DNA of 64,000 nt. Origin: Gracilimonas tropica DSM 19535 (lineage in GTDB: Bacteria; Bacteroidota; Rhodothermia; Balneolales; Balneolaceae). Shown in pieces: positions 53,563-62,021 of this stretch. Numbering within the stretch: position 1 is the first letter of the stretch; every line of letters starts with the position of its first letter. A program made the translations under genes and the position numbers. The notes beneath the pieces are model-generated. The model had not been told where the DNA came from. It did not search any database and was given only the letters and a program-made list of their open reading frames with translations. Location: NCBI RefSeq assembly GCF_000375425.1, contig NZ_AQXG01000001.1:180000-243999 (forward strand). The letters run 5' to 3'.

Positions 53563-54098
53563 TGAAATCTCGTATCTCATATTTAACAGTTGCAATTTTA
53601 TTGATAGGTTTGAGTACTCTTTCTGCTCAGGATCAAAAGATCGGATTTTATGAGTCTGATTTTATTTTAGAGCAGATCCCGGAATATCAGGGTATACAGC
53701 AACAACTTGATTTGCTTAGCAGTCAGTGGAAAGAACAGGTGACCGGGCTTGAACAGGAAATCAAAGAGCTCGAGGAAGATTATGAAGCCAAGGAAATACT
53801 TTATACCGAGGAGATACGTAAACAAAGACAGCAGGAAATAGCCCAAAAGAAACAAGAAAAAGAGCGTTTTCTTGCTCAGAAGTTTGGTCCTGAAGGGGAA
53901 TATTTTTCTACCCAGCGAGAATTGTTAGAACCTATACAACGCCAAGTTTATACGGCTGTACGCGCAGTAGCTGAAGAACAAAACTTTGATTTTGTTTTCG
54001 ACCGCTCAGGTGACATTTACATGGTTTACGCCAATAACGAGTACAATCTCAATGAAGATATTTTACTGGAATTGGGAATAGAGTTGGAAAACCAATAA
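53562..54098 (+). CDS. OmpH/Skp-family periplasmic chaperone, paralogue 1
   Basis: A 178-residue exported protein: signal peptide to about STLSAQ (residue 23), then QKIGFYESDFILEQIPEYQ and a long charged coiled coil (about 45-125), ending in a small beta/helical domain (QNFDFVFDRSGDIYMVYANN). This is the Skp fold: a trimeric coiled-coil holdase that carries unfolded outer membrane proteins to Bam. Its start overlaps the bamA stop by one base, so translation is probably coupled. It differs clearly from the next two copies. Confidence 0.9.
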   Translation: MKSRISYLTVAILLIGLSTLSAQDQKIGFYESDFILEQIPEYQGIQQQLDLLSSQWKEQVTGLEQEIKELEEDYEAKEILYTEEIRKQRQQEIAQKKQEKERFLAQKFGPEGEYFSTQRELLEPIQRQVYTAVRAVAEEQNFDFVFDRSGDIYMVYANNEYNLNEDILLELGIELENQ

Positions 54099-54146
54099 TA
54101 ATTGAATTCACAACGTATTATTAAACAAAAACCTAAGTAACAACTA

Positions 54147-54662
54147 ATGAAGAAACTAACGGCAATTGTCCTTTTTATAAGTGTATTTTCAATACAGGAC
54201 GCATTTGCACAAGTAAAAATAGGATATACCAATCCGGCTCGAATACTGAGCCAGCTTCCACAAGTTCAAGAAGTAGATCAACAGATCCAGGCGCTTATCG
54301 AGCAGCGGGATCAGGAACTTGGTGAAAGAGCTTCCCAATTACAACAGGAGTTTGCAAATTACGAGCAGGCCATGTCTGCCCTCTCTCAACAGGAGCGTTC
54401 TTCTCGGGAGGCTGAATTGATGGAAAAAAACCAGCAATTTGAGCAACAGCGTGAAGGAATGATGAATGAGATCCGGCAAAAGAGAAGTGAACTCATGGCT
54501 CCTATCATCGAACAGATGAACACAGCGATGCAAGAGGTTGCCGAAGAAATGGGACTGGATCTTATTTTGAATGAGGGTACATCCTATGGAGATTCTATTA
54601 TCTTCTTTGCCGAAAGCGAAAGCCTTGATGTAACCGACGAAATTTTAGCAAAACTAAACTAA
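54147..54662 (+). CDS. OmpH/Skp-family periplasmic chaperone, paralogue 2
   Basis: A 171-residue Skp-like protein with a signal peptide (to about DAFAQ, residue 22), VKIGYTNPARILSQLPQVQE, a Gln/Glu-rich coiled coil (ELGERASQLQQEFANYEQAM) and the end domain EMGLDLILNEGTSYGDSIIF. It is more similar to paralogue 3 than to paralogue 1. It follows 48 bases after paralogue 1. Confidence 0.9.
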   Translation: MKKLTAIVLFISVFSIQDAFAQVKIGYTNPARILSQLPQVQEVDQQIQALIEQRDQELGERASQLQQEFANYEQAMSALSQQERSSREAELMEKNQQFEQQREGMMNEIRQKRSELMAPIIEQMNTAMQEVAEEMGLDLILNEGTSYGDSIIFFAESESLDVTDEILAKLN

Positions 54663-54687
54663 ATTATAGCTCACTAAAAAAGATACG

Positions 54688-55233
54688 ATGAAGAAATTAA
54701 GCCTATTACTGATTTCCTTTTTTATTGCTTTTTCAACAATAAATGTTGCGAAAGCTCAACAAGAAATGAAAATTGGATTTATTAATCCGCAAGCCGTTTT
54801 AGCAAAAATGCCGGAAATGGCAGCTATCCAAAAAAGATTGCAAAATTTTGCAGAACAGAAACAACAGGAATTGTTACAACAAGAACAAAACCTGCAAGCT
54901 GCTGTTTCTGAATATGAGCAAAAAGCCGGTGTTAGAACCGAGGAAGCTAACCAACGTGAGCAGGAAAGACTGGCTCAGATGCAACAAGATTTGATGACTG
55001 CCCAGCAAGAAGCGGAAGCGGCCCTGCAACAACGTCGCCAGGAGTTATTAAGCCCGATGTTCACACAGATTGGCTCAGCTATTGACGCCGTTGCCAAAGA
55101 AATGGGACTTACGTATGTACTTAATACGACCACCTCAAGTGGCGATCAGATCATTTTGTATGCATCACAGGAATATCAGGAGAAATATGATATTACCGAC
55201 GAAGTAATGCAGGAATTGGGAGTTTTTAACTAA
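54688..55233 (+). CDS. OmpH/Skp-family periplasmic chaperone, paralogue 3
   Basis: A 181-residue Skp-like protein with signal peptide (to about NVAKAQ, residue 23), MKIGFINPQAVLAKMPEMAA, a coiled coil very rich in Gln (KQQELLQQEQNLQAAVSEYE) and the end domain EMGLTYVLNTTTSSGDQIIL. It is the last gene before a strong terminator, which closes the bamA run. Confidence 0.9.
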   Translation: MKKLSLLLISFFIAFSTINVAKAQQEMKIGFINPQAVLAKMPEMAAIQKRLQNFAEQKQQELLQQEQNLQAAVSEYEQKAGVRTEEANQREQERLAQMQQDLMTAQQEAEAALQQRRQELLSPMFTQIGSAIDAVAKEMGLTYVLNTTTSSGDQIILYASQEYQEKYDITDEVMQELGVFN

Positions 55234-55260
55234 AAAAGCTCAATCTGCTGAAAGGATTTT

Positions 55261-55294
55261 AAAAGCCGTTCAATTTTTATTGAGCGGCTTTTTT
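55261..55294 (+). terminator. Terminator of the bamA-ompH run
   Basis: AAAAGCCGTTCAAT / ATTGAGCGGCTTTT stem with a TTTT loop and a T run after it. Its U tract meets the stop codon of the convergent vWA gene at 55294, so it may serve both directions. Confidence 0.9.
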
Positions 55295-56406
55295 TATTTC
55301 ACATTTTTCTTTCGATTTCGGATATAATCTTCAAAAATATATCCTCCCAAATTATCCAATGAAGCAAAATACGCCTTACCCTTATTGGCTTCAGTCATCT
55401 CTCGTACAAAACTTTGCAAGTAAGGATCCTGAGCAATCATAAATGTGGTGATCGTAATTTGATCGCGCCTACATTTTACGGCTTCATCCAGTACCTTATT
55501 TACGATCTTCCGATCCAGCCCAAAGCTGTTTTTATACAATCTTCCATTTTCAAGCATACAGGAAGGTTTTCCATCGGTGATCATAAAGATCTGCTTATTG
55601 GCGTATTTCTTTCGCTGCAGAATGTGTCGCGCTACTTCAAGGCCTTGTTTGGTATTGGTATGATAGGGGCCAACTTTGAGATAGGGCAGATCATCTACCG
55701 AAATTTGCCAGGCTTCGTTTCCAAACGCCACAATATCAAGGGAATCCTTGGCATAATTATTCATGATCAGTTCCGAAAGGGCCATTGCGACTTTCTTGGC
55801 TGGTGTGATCCGGTCTTCGCCGTAAAGGATCATAGAGTGGCTCAGGTCAATGAGTAATACGGTAGCTACGGATGTATAATGATCAGTCTCATACACTTCA
55901 AGGTCATCTTCCTGCAGATTAAAGGCATCCAATGAACTGTGATTGAGCATGTTCAGCATGGTGCCAACACTGTCGATCTGCCCGATATCATCACCGGGAT
56001 TCCATTTTCGGGTTTCAGGCTGCTTCTCAAGTCCTTTCCCGGTGTGGGGTGTTTTATGTGATCCCAATCCCCCTTTTTCCAGGTTCTTAAAGATCTCTTC
56101 AAGAGACCGCTTTCTGAGGCTGCGTTCCGTCTTCTTTGTCATTCTCAGATTCTCACCTGCTTCCTCTTTTTGGATATATCCCCGCTCCTGAAGCTCTTCG
56201 ATAAAATCACTCAGGGAATACCCGTCTTCAAATTGGTCGGTGATACTATATTCCTGATCTAATTCAGCAAGCCACTTCAATGCCTGAGAAACATCGCCGC
56301 TGGAAATGGTTAGAAGCTGCTGAAACAGGTCCCATAAAGTATCGAAGGGAGATCTGCCCTTGTTTTTTGCGAAGCGCTCATCCCACTCAAAATATCTGAA
56401 ATCCAT
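55294..56406 (-). CDS. vWA-domain protein (MoxR-associated type)
   Basis: A 370-residue cytosolic protein. The N-terminal half is helical and charged with no recognised domain (about 1-150). The von Willebrand factor A domain covers about 180-345, with the MIDAS motif in VLLIDLSHSMILYG (DxSxS), the Thr region RITPAKKVAMALSELIMN and FMITDGKPSC (IDGKPS Asp). Such proteins often work with MoxR AAA ATPases, but none is adjacent. The protein binds Mg2+ and a partner protein by its MIDAS site. Role unknown. Confidence 0.82.
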   Translation of the reverse strand: MDFRYFEWDERFAKNKGRSPFDTLWDLFQQLLTISSGDVSQALKWLAELDQEYSITDQFEDGYSLSDFIEELQERGYIQKEEAGENLRMTKKTERSLRKRSLEEIFKNLEKGGLGSHKTPHTGKGLEKQPETRKWNPGDDIGQIDSVGTMLNMLNHSSLDAFNLQEDDLEVYETDHYTSVATVLLIDLSHSMILYGEDRITPAKKVAMALSELIMNNYAKDSLDIVAFGNEAWQISVDDLPYLKVGPYHTNTKQGLEVARHILQRKKYANKQIFMITDGKPSCMLENGRLYKNSFGLDRKIVNKVLDEAVKCRRDQITITTFMIAQDPYLQSFVREMTEANKGKAYFASLDNLGGYIFEDYIRNRKKNVK

Positions 56407-56489
56407 AGTGTCCTTTTTCTCTTTATATAGTCAAATACTTAAGAAGATAAATCAGTTCCATTATCTCAGAAAAGAATGAATTAGATAAA

Positions 56490-56497
56490 TATCTTTA
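56490..56497 (+). promoter_or_regulatory. Candidate promoter box for rnhB
   Basis: TATCTTTA is one mismatch from TAnnTTTG and ends 10 bases before the rnhB start; the short leader makes it uncertain. Confidence 0.25.
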
Positions 56498-56507
56498 GCC
56501 ATCTAAA

Positions 56508-57146
56508 TTGAAGGATATGAAAAAAGATAAAATTAAAGACCGCCTAAAGTTTGAGCGCCAGCTCTGGAAAGAAGGCTATGCGCGGGTGATGGGGTTGGAT
56601 GAAGTAGGCAGAGGTTGTTTGGCCGGTCCTGTGGTGGCCGCAGGGGTTGTATTTAAGCCCAATACGGATATACCCGAAATTCGGGACAGTAAGATCATAA
56701 AAGAAGAAGAGCGACTGGAATTGGCTGATTTCATAAAAAGTGAGGCATTATTCTGGACGATACAAGAGGGAAGCCTTTCGGAGATCAATGAACTGAATAT
56801 TTTGTGGGCATCGTTGGAAACCATGCAGAAATGTGTGGATGCTGTATCTGAACCTCCTGAATACCTCTTAGTTGATGGAAACCGGTATATAAACTCGTTG
56901 ATACCGTTTACATGCTTAGTAAAAGGAGACGACAGGTCTATGAGTATTGCGGCAGCCTCGATTTTAGCCAAGGTATATCGTGATGAGTTGATGCGGTCGC
57001 TGCACGATGAATTCCCGGAATATGGTTGGGATTCGAATGTAGGTTATCCTACGGCCGTTCATAAAAAAGCTCTCAAAAAACATGGCTACACCAAGTATCA
57101 TCGCACCTCTTTCAATCTTGGTACGGAAAAATTGCGAAGTGAGTAA
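56508..57146 (+). CDS. rnhB: Ribonuclease HII
   Basis: A 212-residue RNase HII that removes ribonucleotides embedded in DNA. The catalytic motif is VMGLDEVGRGCLAGPVVAAGV with the DEG (Asp-Glu) pair, then SKIIKEEERLELADFIKS. The second Asp is in YLLVDGN, and the third in ILAKVYRDELMRSLHDEFPEYGW with the PTAVHKKALKKHGYTKYHRTS tail typical of type 2 enzymes. Start MKDMKKDKIKDRLKFERQLW adds a short basic extension. Length normal. Confidence 0.97.
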   Translation: MKDMKKDKIKDRLKFERQLWKEGYARVMGLDEVGRGCLAGPVVAAGVVFKPNTDIPEIRDSKIIKEEERLELADFIKSEALFWTIQEGSLSEINELNILWASLETMQKCVDAVSEPPEYLLVDGNRYINSLIPFTCLVKGDDRSMSIAAASILAKVYRDELMRSLHDEFPEYGWDSNVGYPTAVHKKALKKHGYTKYHRTSFNLGTEKLRSE

Positions 57147-57156
57147 AGCTATATCG

Positions 57157-57600
57157 CTATCCCGGATATCCTCCACCGCCTCCGATGTAATCCCGAAGTG
57201 AATTGATCTCTGTTTTTTGGTTAGCGATCACCGTTTTTACAACGTCCCCAATTGAAATCACGCCTACAACCTGCTCATTATCAATTACGGGCAAATGGCG
57301 GATCTTTTTGTCGGTCATAAGTTGCATGCACAAATTTACCGAATCATTGGATTGCACCCGGATCACTTTTTCAGTCATAATGTCCTTGACTTGGGTTTCT
57401 TTTGAGGTACGTCCTTTCAGGATCACTTTGTTTCGATAGTCTCGTTCAGAAATGATACCGACTAATTGATGGTCTTCCATCACCAGAAGGGCTCCCACAT
57501 TATACTCGGCCATTTTAGCGATCGCATTATACACGGTTTCGCTTGGTTTAACCGAAAATATATCCCTTCCTTTTTGATTTAGAATTTCTTTTACCAGCAT
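57157..57600 (-). CDS. CBS-domain pair protein
   Basis: A 147-residue protein composed of two CBS motifs: the first about residues 8-65 (AIAKMAEYNVGALLVMEDHQ, LVGIISERDYRNKVILKG), the second about 75-130 (MTEKVIRVQSNDSVNLCMQLMT, HLPVIDNEQVVGVISIGDVV). Such pairs bind adenosyl nucleotides and regulate a partner enzyme or channel. The C-terminus is Gly-rich (YIGGGGGYPG). It converges on rnhB with 10 bases between. No partner is identified. Confidence 0.93.
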   Translation of the reverse strand: MLVKEILNQKGRDIFSVKPSETVYNAIAKMAEYNVGALLVMEDHQLVGIISERDYRNKVILKGRTSKETQVKDIMTEKVIRVQSNDSVNLCMQLMTDKKIRHLPVIDNEQVVGVISIGDVVKTVIANQKTEINSLRDYIGGGGGYPG

Positions 57601-57684
57601 AACTCTTCTCCCTGTAATTTGTGATTAGCTTATAGGTAATAAAAGCATTTTTTGGAATTTTGCAAGCATGGGAGAGAGTTTATT

Positions 57685-58632
57685 TTATCCTGCAACAGCT
57701 TCACTTGCCTCGTTCAGCCATTTGAATACGGACTCGAAAGCACGGCTTCTAATCTCTTTTTGAGAGAGAAATACATCGTGGATAGCTCCGGGAATCTCCG
57801 AAAAATCAACTTGAGTACCCAACTTAGTACCATAAGATTTTATATGATGTACGTTGAGCACCATATCTGTTTTTAGGATGATGTCATTCCATTTCTTGTA
57901 ATAACTTGACTGATCTGAATGCAAAATGAGCATGGGGATCTGTATGTTAGAATGCTTATGCAGATATGTTTGTGCTTTATAGATAGCATACACCCACTTA
58001 AAATAAGCGGGAAATCCGCGGGGAGGTTTCCAGTTGGTATTGAAGTGCCATTCACCATACTCTTTTTGTAAAATACTGGCACTGTAAAGATGTGAAAGAG
58101 GTTTTTTCTGTGATGAATAAGGAGCGAAAAAAGAGATAATGCCTGATGCAGGGAGTAAGATCTTTCGTTGCCATTTTGGTAAATTAAACTGTAAAAAAGG
58201 AGAGTTAAGGATCGCTTTGGAGATATTTGTTTTATATCGGCCTTTATTCAAGTAAAAACTTTGAATGAGTCCGCCGGTGCTATGCCCAAGAAAAATGATC
58301 TCCTGATCGCTTTCACCTTTTATGATCTCAATTGTATGGTCGATCTCTTCAAAATATTCGGTGAGAGAACGACAATAATTCGGATGCTGATGGGGCAGCA
58401 GTGAGCGGCCGTATTTACGAAGATCCAGCCCGTAAAAGTTATACCCATGTTCATGAAGATGAGCCGCCACATGTGCTTGAAAAAAATAATCGTTAAATCC
58501 ATGTATATATAGTACAGAAGGCCGGTTTGGAATGTTTTTTGGAGAATGTACAACGGTTGCTGTAACGCGTCCCTCGTAGTCTTTTCCCAATTCCAGGGTT
58601 TGCTCCCGAAAATCATGTATGTTTAAAGCCAT
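57685..58632 (-). CDS. Alpha/beta hydrolase (serine esterase/lipase-like)
   Basis: A 315-residue soluble alpha/beta hydrolase of the monoacylglycerol lipase-like type. The oxyanion region is VLYIHGFNDYFFQAHVAAHL, then YNFYGLDLRKYGRS. The nucleophile elbow is IIFLGHSTGGLIQSF (GHSTG). An Asp-containing segment MLILHSDQSS and the late His in IPGAIHDVFLSQ complete a classical triad. The name of the natural substrate is open: lipid or ester. It lies 14 bases downstream of the DUF1801 gene on the same strand, so cotranscription is likely. Confidence 0.88.
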   Translation of the reverse strand: MALNIHDFREQTLELGKDYEGRVTATVVHSPKNIPNRPSVLYIHGFNDYFFQAHVAAHLHEHGYNFYGLDLRKYGRSLLPHQHPNYCRSLTEYFEEIDHTIEIIKGESDQEIIFLGHSTGGLIQSFYLNKGRYKTNISKAILNSPFLQFNLPKWQRKILLPASGIISFFAPYSSQKKPLSHLYSASILQKEYGEWHFNTNWKPPRGFPAYFKWVYAIYKAQTYLHKHSNIQIPMLILHSDQSSYYKKWNDIILKTDMVLNVHHIKSYGTKLGTQVDFSEIPGAIHDVFLSQKEIRSRAFESVFKWLNEASEAVAG

Positions 58633-58645
58633 CGTGTCGTGCAGT

Positions 58646-59068
58646 TTATTCAGTTTCGTATTTTTCTCTCATGAATTGTACAGAAGATCCGATCATCTCT
58701 TTCAAAACTTCAACATCAATATCATTCAAAGCGTTGATGTAGAGACATGATTTTCCAGTTTTATGTTTCCCAAGCCTCTCCAGCAATTCCTGATATTTTT
58801 CAAAACCGGACATGATATAAAGGCTTATACTTTGTTTTCTGTTGCTGAAGCCTGTCAGCATCCAGTCGCCTTCACGTCCGCTTGCATACTTATAGTGATA
58901 ACTTCCATAGCCTACAATACTATCACCCCACATGCTACCCGGCTTACCGGTGATATTCTTCATTATTTGATGGATGGTTATACAATCGTTCTTTCGCCCA
59001 GGGTCATCAATCTCATTGAGGTAATCATCAACATTTAGGTCATTTTTCTTGGTTTTAAGTTCAGCCAT
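58646..59068 (-). CDS. DUF1801 family protein
   Basis: A 140-residue soluble protein. The frame is open upstream to 59170, but the ATG at 59068 is preceded by GGAGAGAA and begins the conserved part (MAELKTKKNDLNVDDYLNEI). The region NDCITIHQIMKNITGKPGSM, WGDSIVGYGSYHYKYASGRE and CLYINALNDIDVEVLKEMI matches DUF1801 (YdhG-like) proteins, sometimes linked to iron or heme but without a proven role. A short spacer precedes the hydrolase on the same strand. Confidence 0.88.
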   Translation of the reverse strand: MAELKTKKNDLNVDDYLNEIDDPGRKNDCITIHQIMKNITGKPGSMWGDSIVGYGSYHYKYASGREGDWMLTGFSNRKQSISLYIMSGFEKYQELLERLGKHKTGKSCLYINALNDIDVEVLKEMIGSSVQFMREKYETE

Positions 59069-59360
59069 GATTTCTCTCCAATAAATTATAAAGCCAAAAG
59101 GTGTCCGGAATTTTCTAAATATAGATAAATGGTGCTGCTTTTCAGTAATAATTTGAGGATTGATGAACATAGTAACTCTAATCTCATTTTACAGGGGTTC
59201 GGTGATGGTCTATATATATCTGAGTGAATAAAACCTGATCAACTGCACCGAATTAGTTCTCTTTTAGCACCTCAGCTTGAAGGACATTTTGAGTGTAAAA
59301 CTATTTTTTCAGCTCATAATGAGTTTGGGATTTTACAAGTTACATACTATATACTCGGTG

Positions 59361-60596
59361 ATGAATAATCCACTCAAAAAATATTTCGGTCCAAGTACAC
59401 TGGTTGCAGCTGCTTTTATTGGCCCGGGAACAGTAACGGTTTGCACACTCGCTGGGGTTAGATCAGGTTATTCGCTGTTATGGGCTCTTCTTTTTTCTAT
59501 CCTTGCAACTATTATTCTGCAAGAAATGACGGGCAGGCTTGGCATTGTGACAAGAAAAGGTTTTGGTGAGGCAATCCGTGAAAATCTTGAAAACCCCTTG
59601 ATTAGAATTGCAGGAGCTCTGCTTGTGCTGAGTGCAATTGTGGTTGGAAATATTGCTTATGAAGGAGGAAATATTTCAGGAGCGGTGTTGGGTTGGGAAG
59701 AGTTCTTTATTGGTATTGATATTACGGTAAACGGGGTCACAGTAAGGCTGACTTCAATGCTAATTGGAGCCATAGCTTTCTGGGTGTTATTTACAGGCAA
59801 TTTTAAGCGTATTGTGATGATCATGACTACATTAGTGGGCATCATGAGTATTGTTTTTGTAACTACGGCCATTGTCATAAAACCGGATATTTTGGAGATG
59901 CTCAGAGGAATGTTTCTCCCAACTCCCTCCCCGGATGAGTTGCTTACGGTGATCGCCTTGGTAGGAACTACGGTAGTGCCCTATAATCTATTTCTGCATG
60001 CCTCCACGGTACAAGAACGCTATGGGCATGTCTCCCAACTTTCCGAGATGCGTGTGGAAAATACGGTTGGAATTGTTTTGGGAGGCTTGATCTCGATCTG
60101 TGTGGTTATTACAAGTGCAGGAGCCGCGGAAGGGCATACGGTCGACATTGCAAGTGCTGCTGATATGGCTGTGCAGTTGGAACCACTTTTAGGGAGCTGG
60201 GCGCGAATATTCATGGGTGTAGGATTGTTTGCAGCGGGAATCACCTCAGCAATAACTGCACCACTGGCAGCTGCATTTGCTGCCAAAGGGATACTTGGGT
60301 GGAAAGGTGATCTTAAGGATTTAAAATTCCGGTTTATTTGGATCATAGTTCTTGTAAGTGGAGTTTTATTTTCTTCTTTGAGCATAAATCCGGTTCAGCT
60401 CATTGAATTCGCTCAAGTGGCAAATGGGATTACATTACCCGTAATAGCTATATTTTTATTATTCATAATGAATAAACCGTTGCTGTTAGGCCCAAACAGA
60501 AATACCACCCGCCAAAATATTTTTGGAATCATAGTGATATTGGTTACCCTGTTGGTAGGGTTCAGAAGTTTAAATTCAGTATTTAATTTTCTGTGA
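59361..60596 (+). CDS. Nramp-fold transporter lacking metal ligands, in the 5-oxoprolinase operon
   Basis: A 411-residue membrane protein with about 11 helices and the Nramp/SLC11 fold (LeuT-like). The start is taken at ATG 59361; the frame is open to TTG 59277, but the Nramp homology begins at FGPSTLVAA. In helix 1 the canonical DPGN reads GPGT (residues 21-24), and in helix 6 the canonical MPHN reads VPYN (206-209). So the Asp, Asn and Met that hold the metal are all replaced. The protein is otherwise intact. It is followed at once by pxpA, pxpB and pxpC; the Bacillus subtilis ycsF-ycsG pair is a comparable linkage. Substrate: not a typical Mn/Fe transporter; 5-oxoproline or a related compound is an inference from context. 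Confidence 0.9.
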   Translation: MNNPLKKYFGPSTLVAAAFIGPGTVTVCTLAGVRSGYSLLWALLFSILATIILQEMTGRLGIVTRKGFGEAIRENLENPLIRIAGALLVLSAIVVGNIAYEGGNISGAVLGWEEFFIGIDITVNGVTVRLTSMLIGAIAFWVLFTGNFKRIVMIMTTLVGIMSIVFVTTAIVIKPDILEMLRGMFLPTPSPDELLTVIALVGTTVVPYNLFLHASTVQERYGHVSQLSEMRVENTVGIVLGGLISICVVITSAGAAEGHTVDIASAADMAVQLEPLLGSWARIFMGVGLFAAGITSAITAPLAAAFAAKGILGWKGDLKDLKFRFIWIIVLVSGVLFSSLSINPVQLIEFAQVANGITLPVIAIFLLFIMNKPLLLGPNRNTTRQNIFGIIVILVTLLVGFRSLNSVFNFL

Positions 60597-60598
60597 TT

Positions 60599-61354
60599 AT
60601 GATTTCCAAACTCGATATCAATTGCGATCTCGGAGAATTTTATGGCATGTATGATGAACGGAGAGACTCTAAGATCATGCCGTTTATCTCGAGCTGTAAT
60701 ATTGCTTGTGGTTTTCATTCCGGTGATCCGGTAGCCATTCACAAGACGATCAGGCTGGCTTTGGAACATGAGGTAGCGATTGGCGCTCACCCTTCTTACC
60801 CTGATCTTCAGGGATTCGGCCGAAGAGTTATGAATCTTAGTACGGATGAATTGGAAGCTTGTGTGCTCTACCAGGTTTCTGCATTAAAAGGGATGACGGA
60901 GTCGTTGGGAGGTTGCCTGCACCACGTGAAGCCGCATGGGGCTCTTTACAATCACGCCGCAAAAAATGAAGAAACGGCGATGGGCATTGTCAAAGCCGTG
61001 GTGCAGATCAAAGAGGATATGCTTCTGTATGCACCGGCTCATTCAATATTAAGTGAAGTGGCGCAGGATGCCGGTTTAAGGGTTTGTAATGAAGTTTTCG
61101 CTGACCGAAGGTATGAAAATGACATGAGCCTAAGATCAAGAAAGCTTGAGGGAGCTGTTTTGCATCAAGAGGAAGAAGTTATAGGACAGATTGCAGGGTT
61201 CTTGAAAGGGGAAGTGGTTACGTACGAAGGACTTGACCTGCCCATCAAAGCTGATACGGTTTGCTTGCACAGCGATACAGAAGGAGCGGAGGAGTTAGCT
61301 GTGGCAATTCATAAATTCCTGGAAAAGCAAAATGTCGAGATCGTTGCCTGTTAA
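60599..61354 (+). CDS. pxpA: 5-oxoprolinase subunit PxpA (LamB/YcsF)
   Basis: A 251-residue subunit of the ATP-dependent 5-oxoprolinase that opens 5-oxoproline to glutamate. The N-terminal motif is LDINCDLGEFYG with the family's Asp-Asn-Cys-Asp. FISSCNIACGFHSGDPVAIH, AIGAHPSYPDLQGFGRR, HHVKPHGALYNHAAKN and ADTVCLHSDTEGA follow, in family order. The ATG at 60599 fits the family start; a GTG at 60593 in the same frame overlaps the transporter stop and is an alternative. pxpB begins 22 bases before its end. Confidence 0.95.
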   Translation: MISKLDINCDLGEFYGMYDERRDSKIMPFISSCNIACGFHSGDPVAIHKTIRLALEHEVAIGAHPSYPDLQGFGRRVMNLSTDELEACVLYQVSALKGMTESLGGCLHHVKPHGALYNHAAKNEETAMGIVKAVVQIKEDMLLYAPAHSILSEVAQDAGLRVCNEVFADRRYENDMSLRSRKLEGAVLHQEEEVIGQIAGFLKGEVVTYEGLDLPIKADTVCLHSDTEGAEELAVAIHKFLEKQNVEIVAC

Positions 61355-62021
61355 AAGATCGGGGTGGGAGATTTCTTTTCTGGGAGAACGTGCATTAACT
61401 CTTTCTCCGGAATTAAAAGGTGACTGCCTGGCTGACATTCACCGAATTTTTCGTTGTCTTGAAAAGAAGGAGATCCCGGGAGTGATCGACATTGTACCTG
61501 CTTACGAACAGATTGCAGTGATATACCGGGACCCAATTCCGGATATTCAACTTCCTGCAAAAGCTATTTTTGAGGCGATTGAAGAAGCCGCAGATCAGGA
61601 TTTCGAAAGCCGTTTATTTGAAGTTCCGGTTTGTTATGAATTGGGACTGGATTGGGATGAGGTTCAGGATCAGACTTCTCTTTCTAAACAGGAAATTGTT
61701 AGGCGACATAGCTCCAAAATATATACCGTGGCAATGATGGGATTTTTGCCGGGTTTTATATATCTGTCAGGTTTGGATAGGGAGCTTAAGTGCAACAGAA
61801 AAGAGCATCCAAGAACCAAAATACCGTGTGGAGCTGTGGGGGTAGGTGGTATGCAAACCGGGATCTATGCACTGGAAAGTCCGGGAGGCTGGCAGATCAT
61901 AGGCCGCACCCCAAAACTCTTTTTTGACGTTCATCAAAACCCTCCGATCGAAATTCAACCCGGTGATAAGATTCGGTTCACCCCGATAAGCAAACAGGAA
62001 TTTAAAGAGATAGAGTCCTGA
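61332..62021 (+). CDS. pxpB: 5-oxoprolinase subunit PxpB (KipI-like)
   Basis: A 229-residue AHS1-domain protein. Features: FLGERALTLSPELKG, VIDIVPAYEQIAVIY, VPVCYELGLDWDEV, HSSKIYTVAMMGFLPGFIYLSGL, PRTKIPCGAVGVGGMQTGIYALESPGGWQIIGRTP. PxpB and PxpC act together in activating oxoproline with ATP. The gene overlaps pxpA by 23 bases and pxpC by 1 base. Bacillus KipI has also been reported to inhibit a sporulation kinase; nothing here suggests that role. Confidence 0.95.
   Translation: MSRSLPVKRSGWEISFLGERALTLSPELKGDCLADIHRIFRCLEKKEIPGVIDIVPAYEQIAVIYRDPIPDIQLPAKAIFEAIEEAADQDFESRLFEVPVCYELGLDWDEVQDQTSLSKQEIVRRHSSKIYTVAMMGFLPGFIYLSGLDRELKCNRKEHPRTKIPCGAVGVGGMQTGIYALESPGGWQIIGRTPKLFFDVHQNPPIEIQPGDKIRFTPISKQEFKEIES

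Noticed and set aside
55414..55857. 147-codon plus-strand frame inside the vWA gene
   Set aside because: Antisense shadow; the vWA frame has the MIDAS motif.
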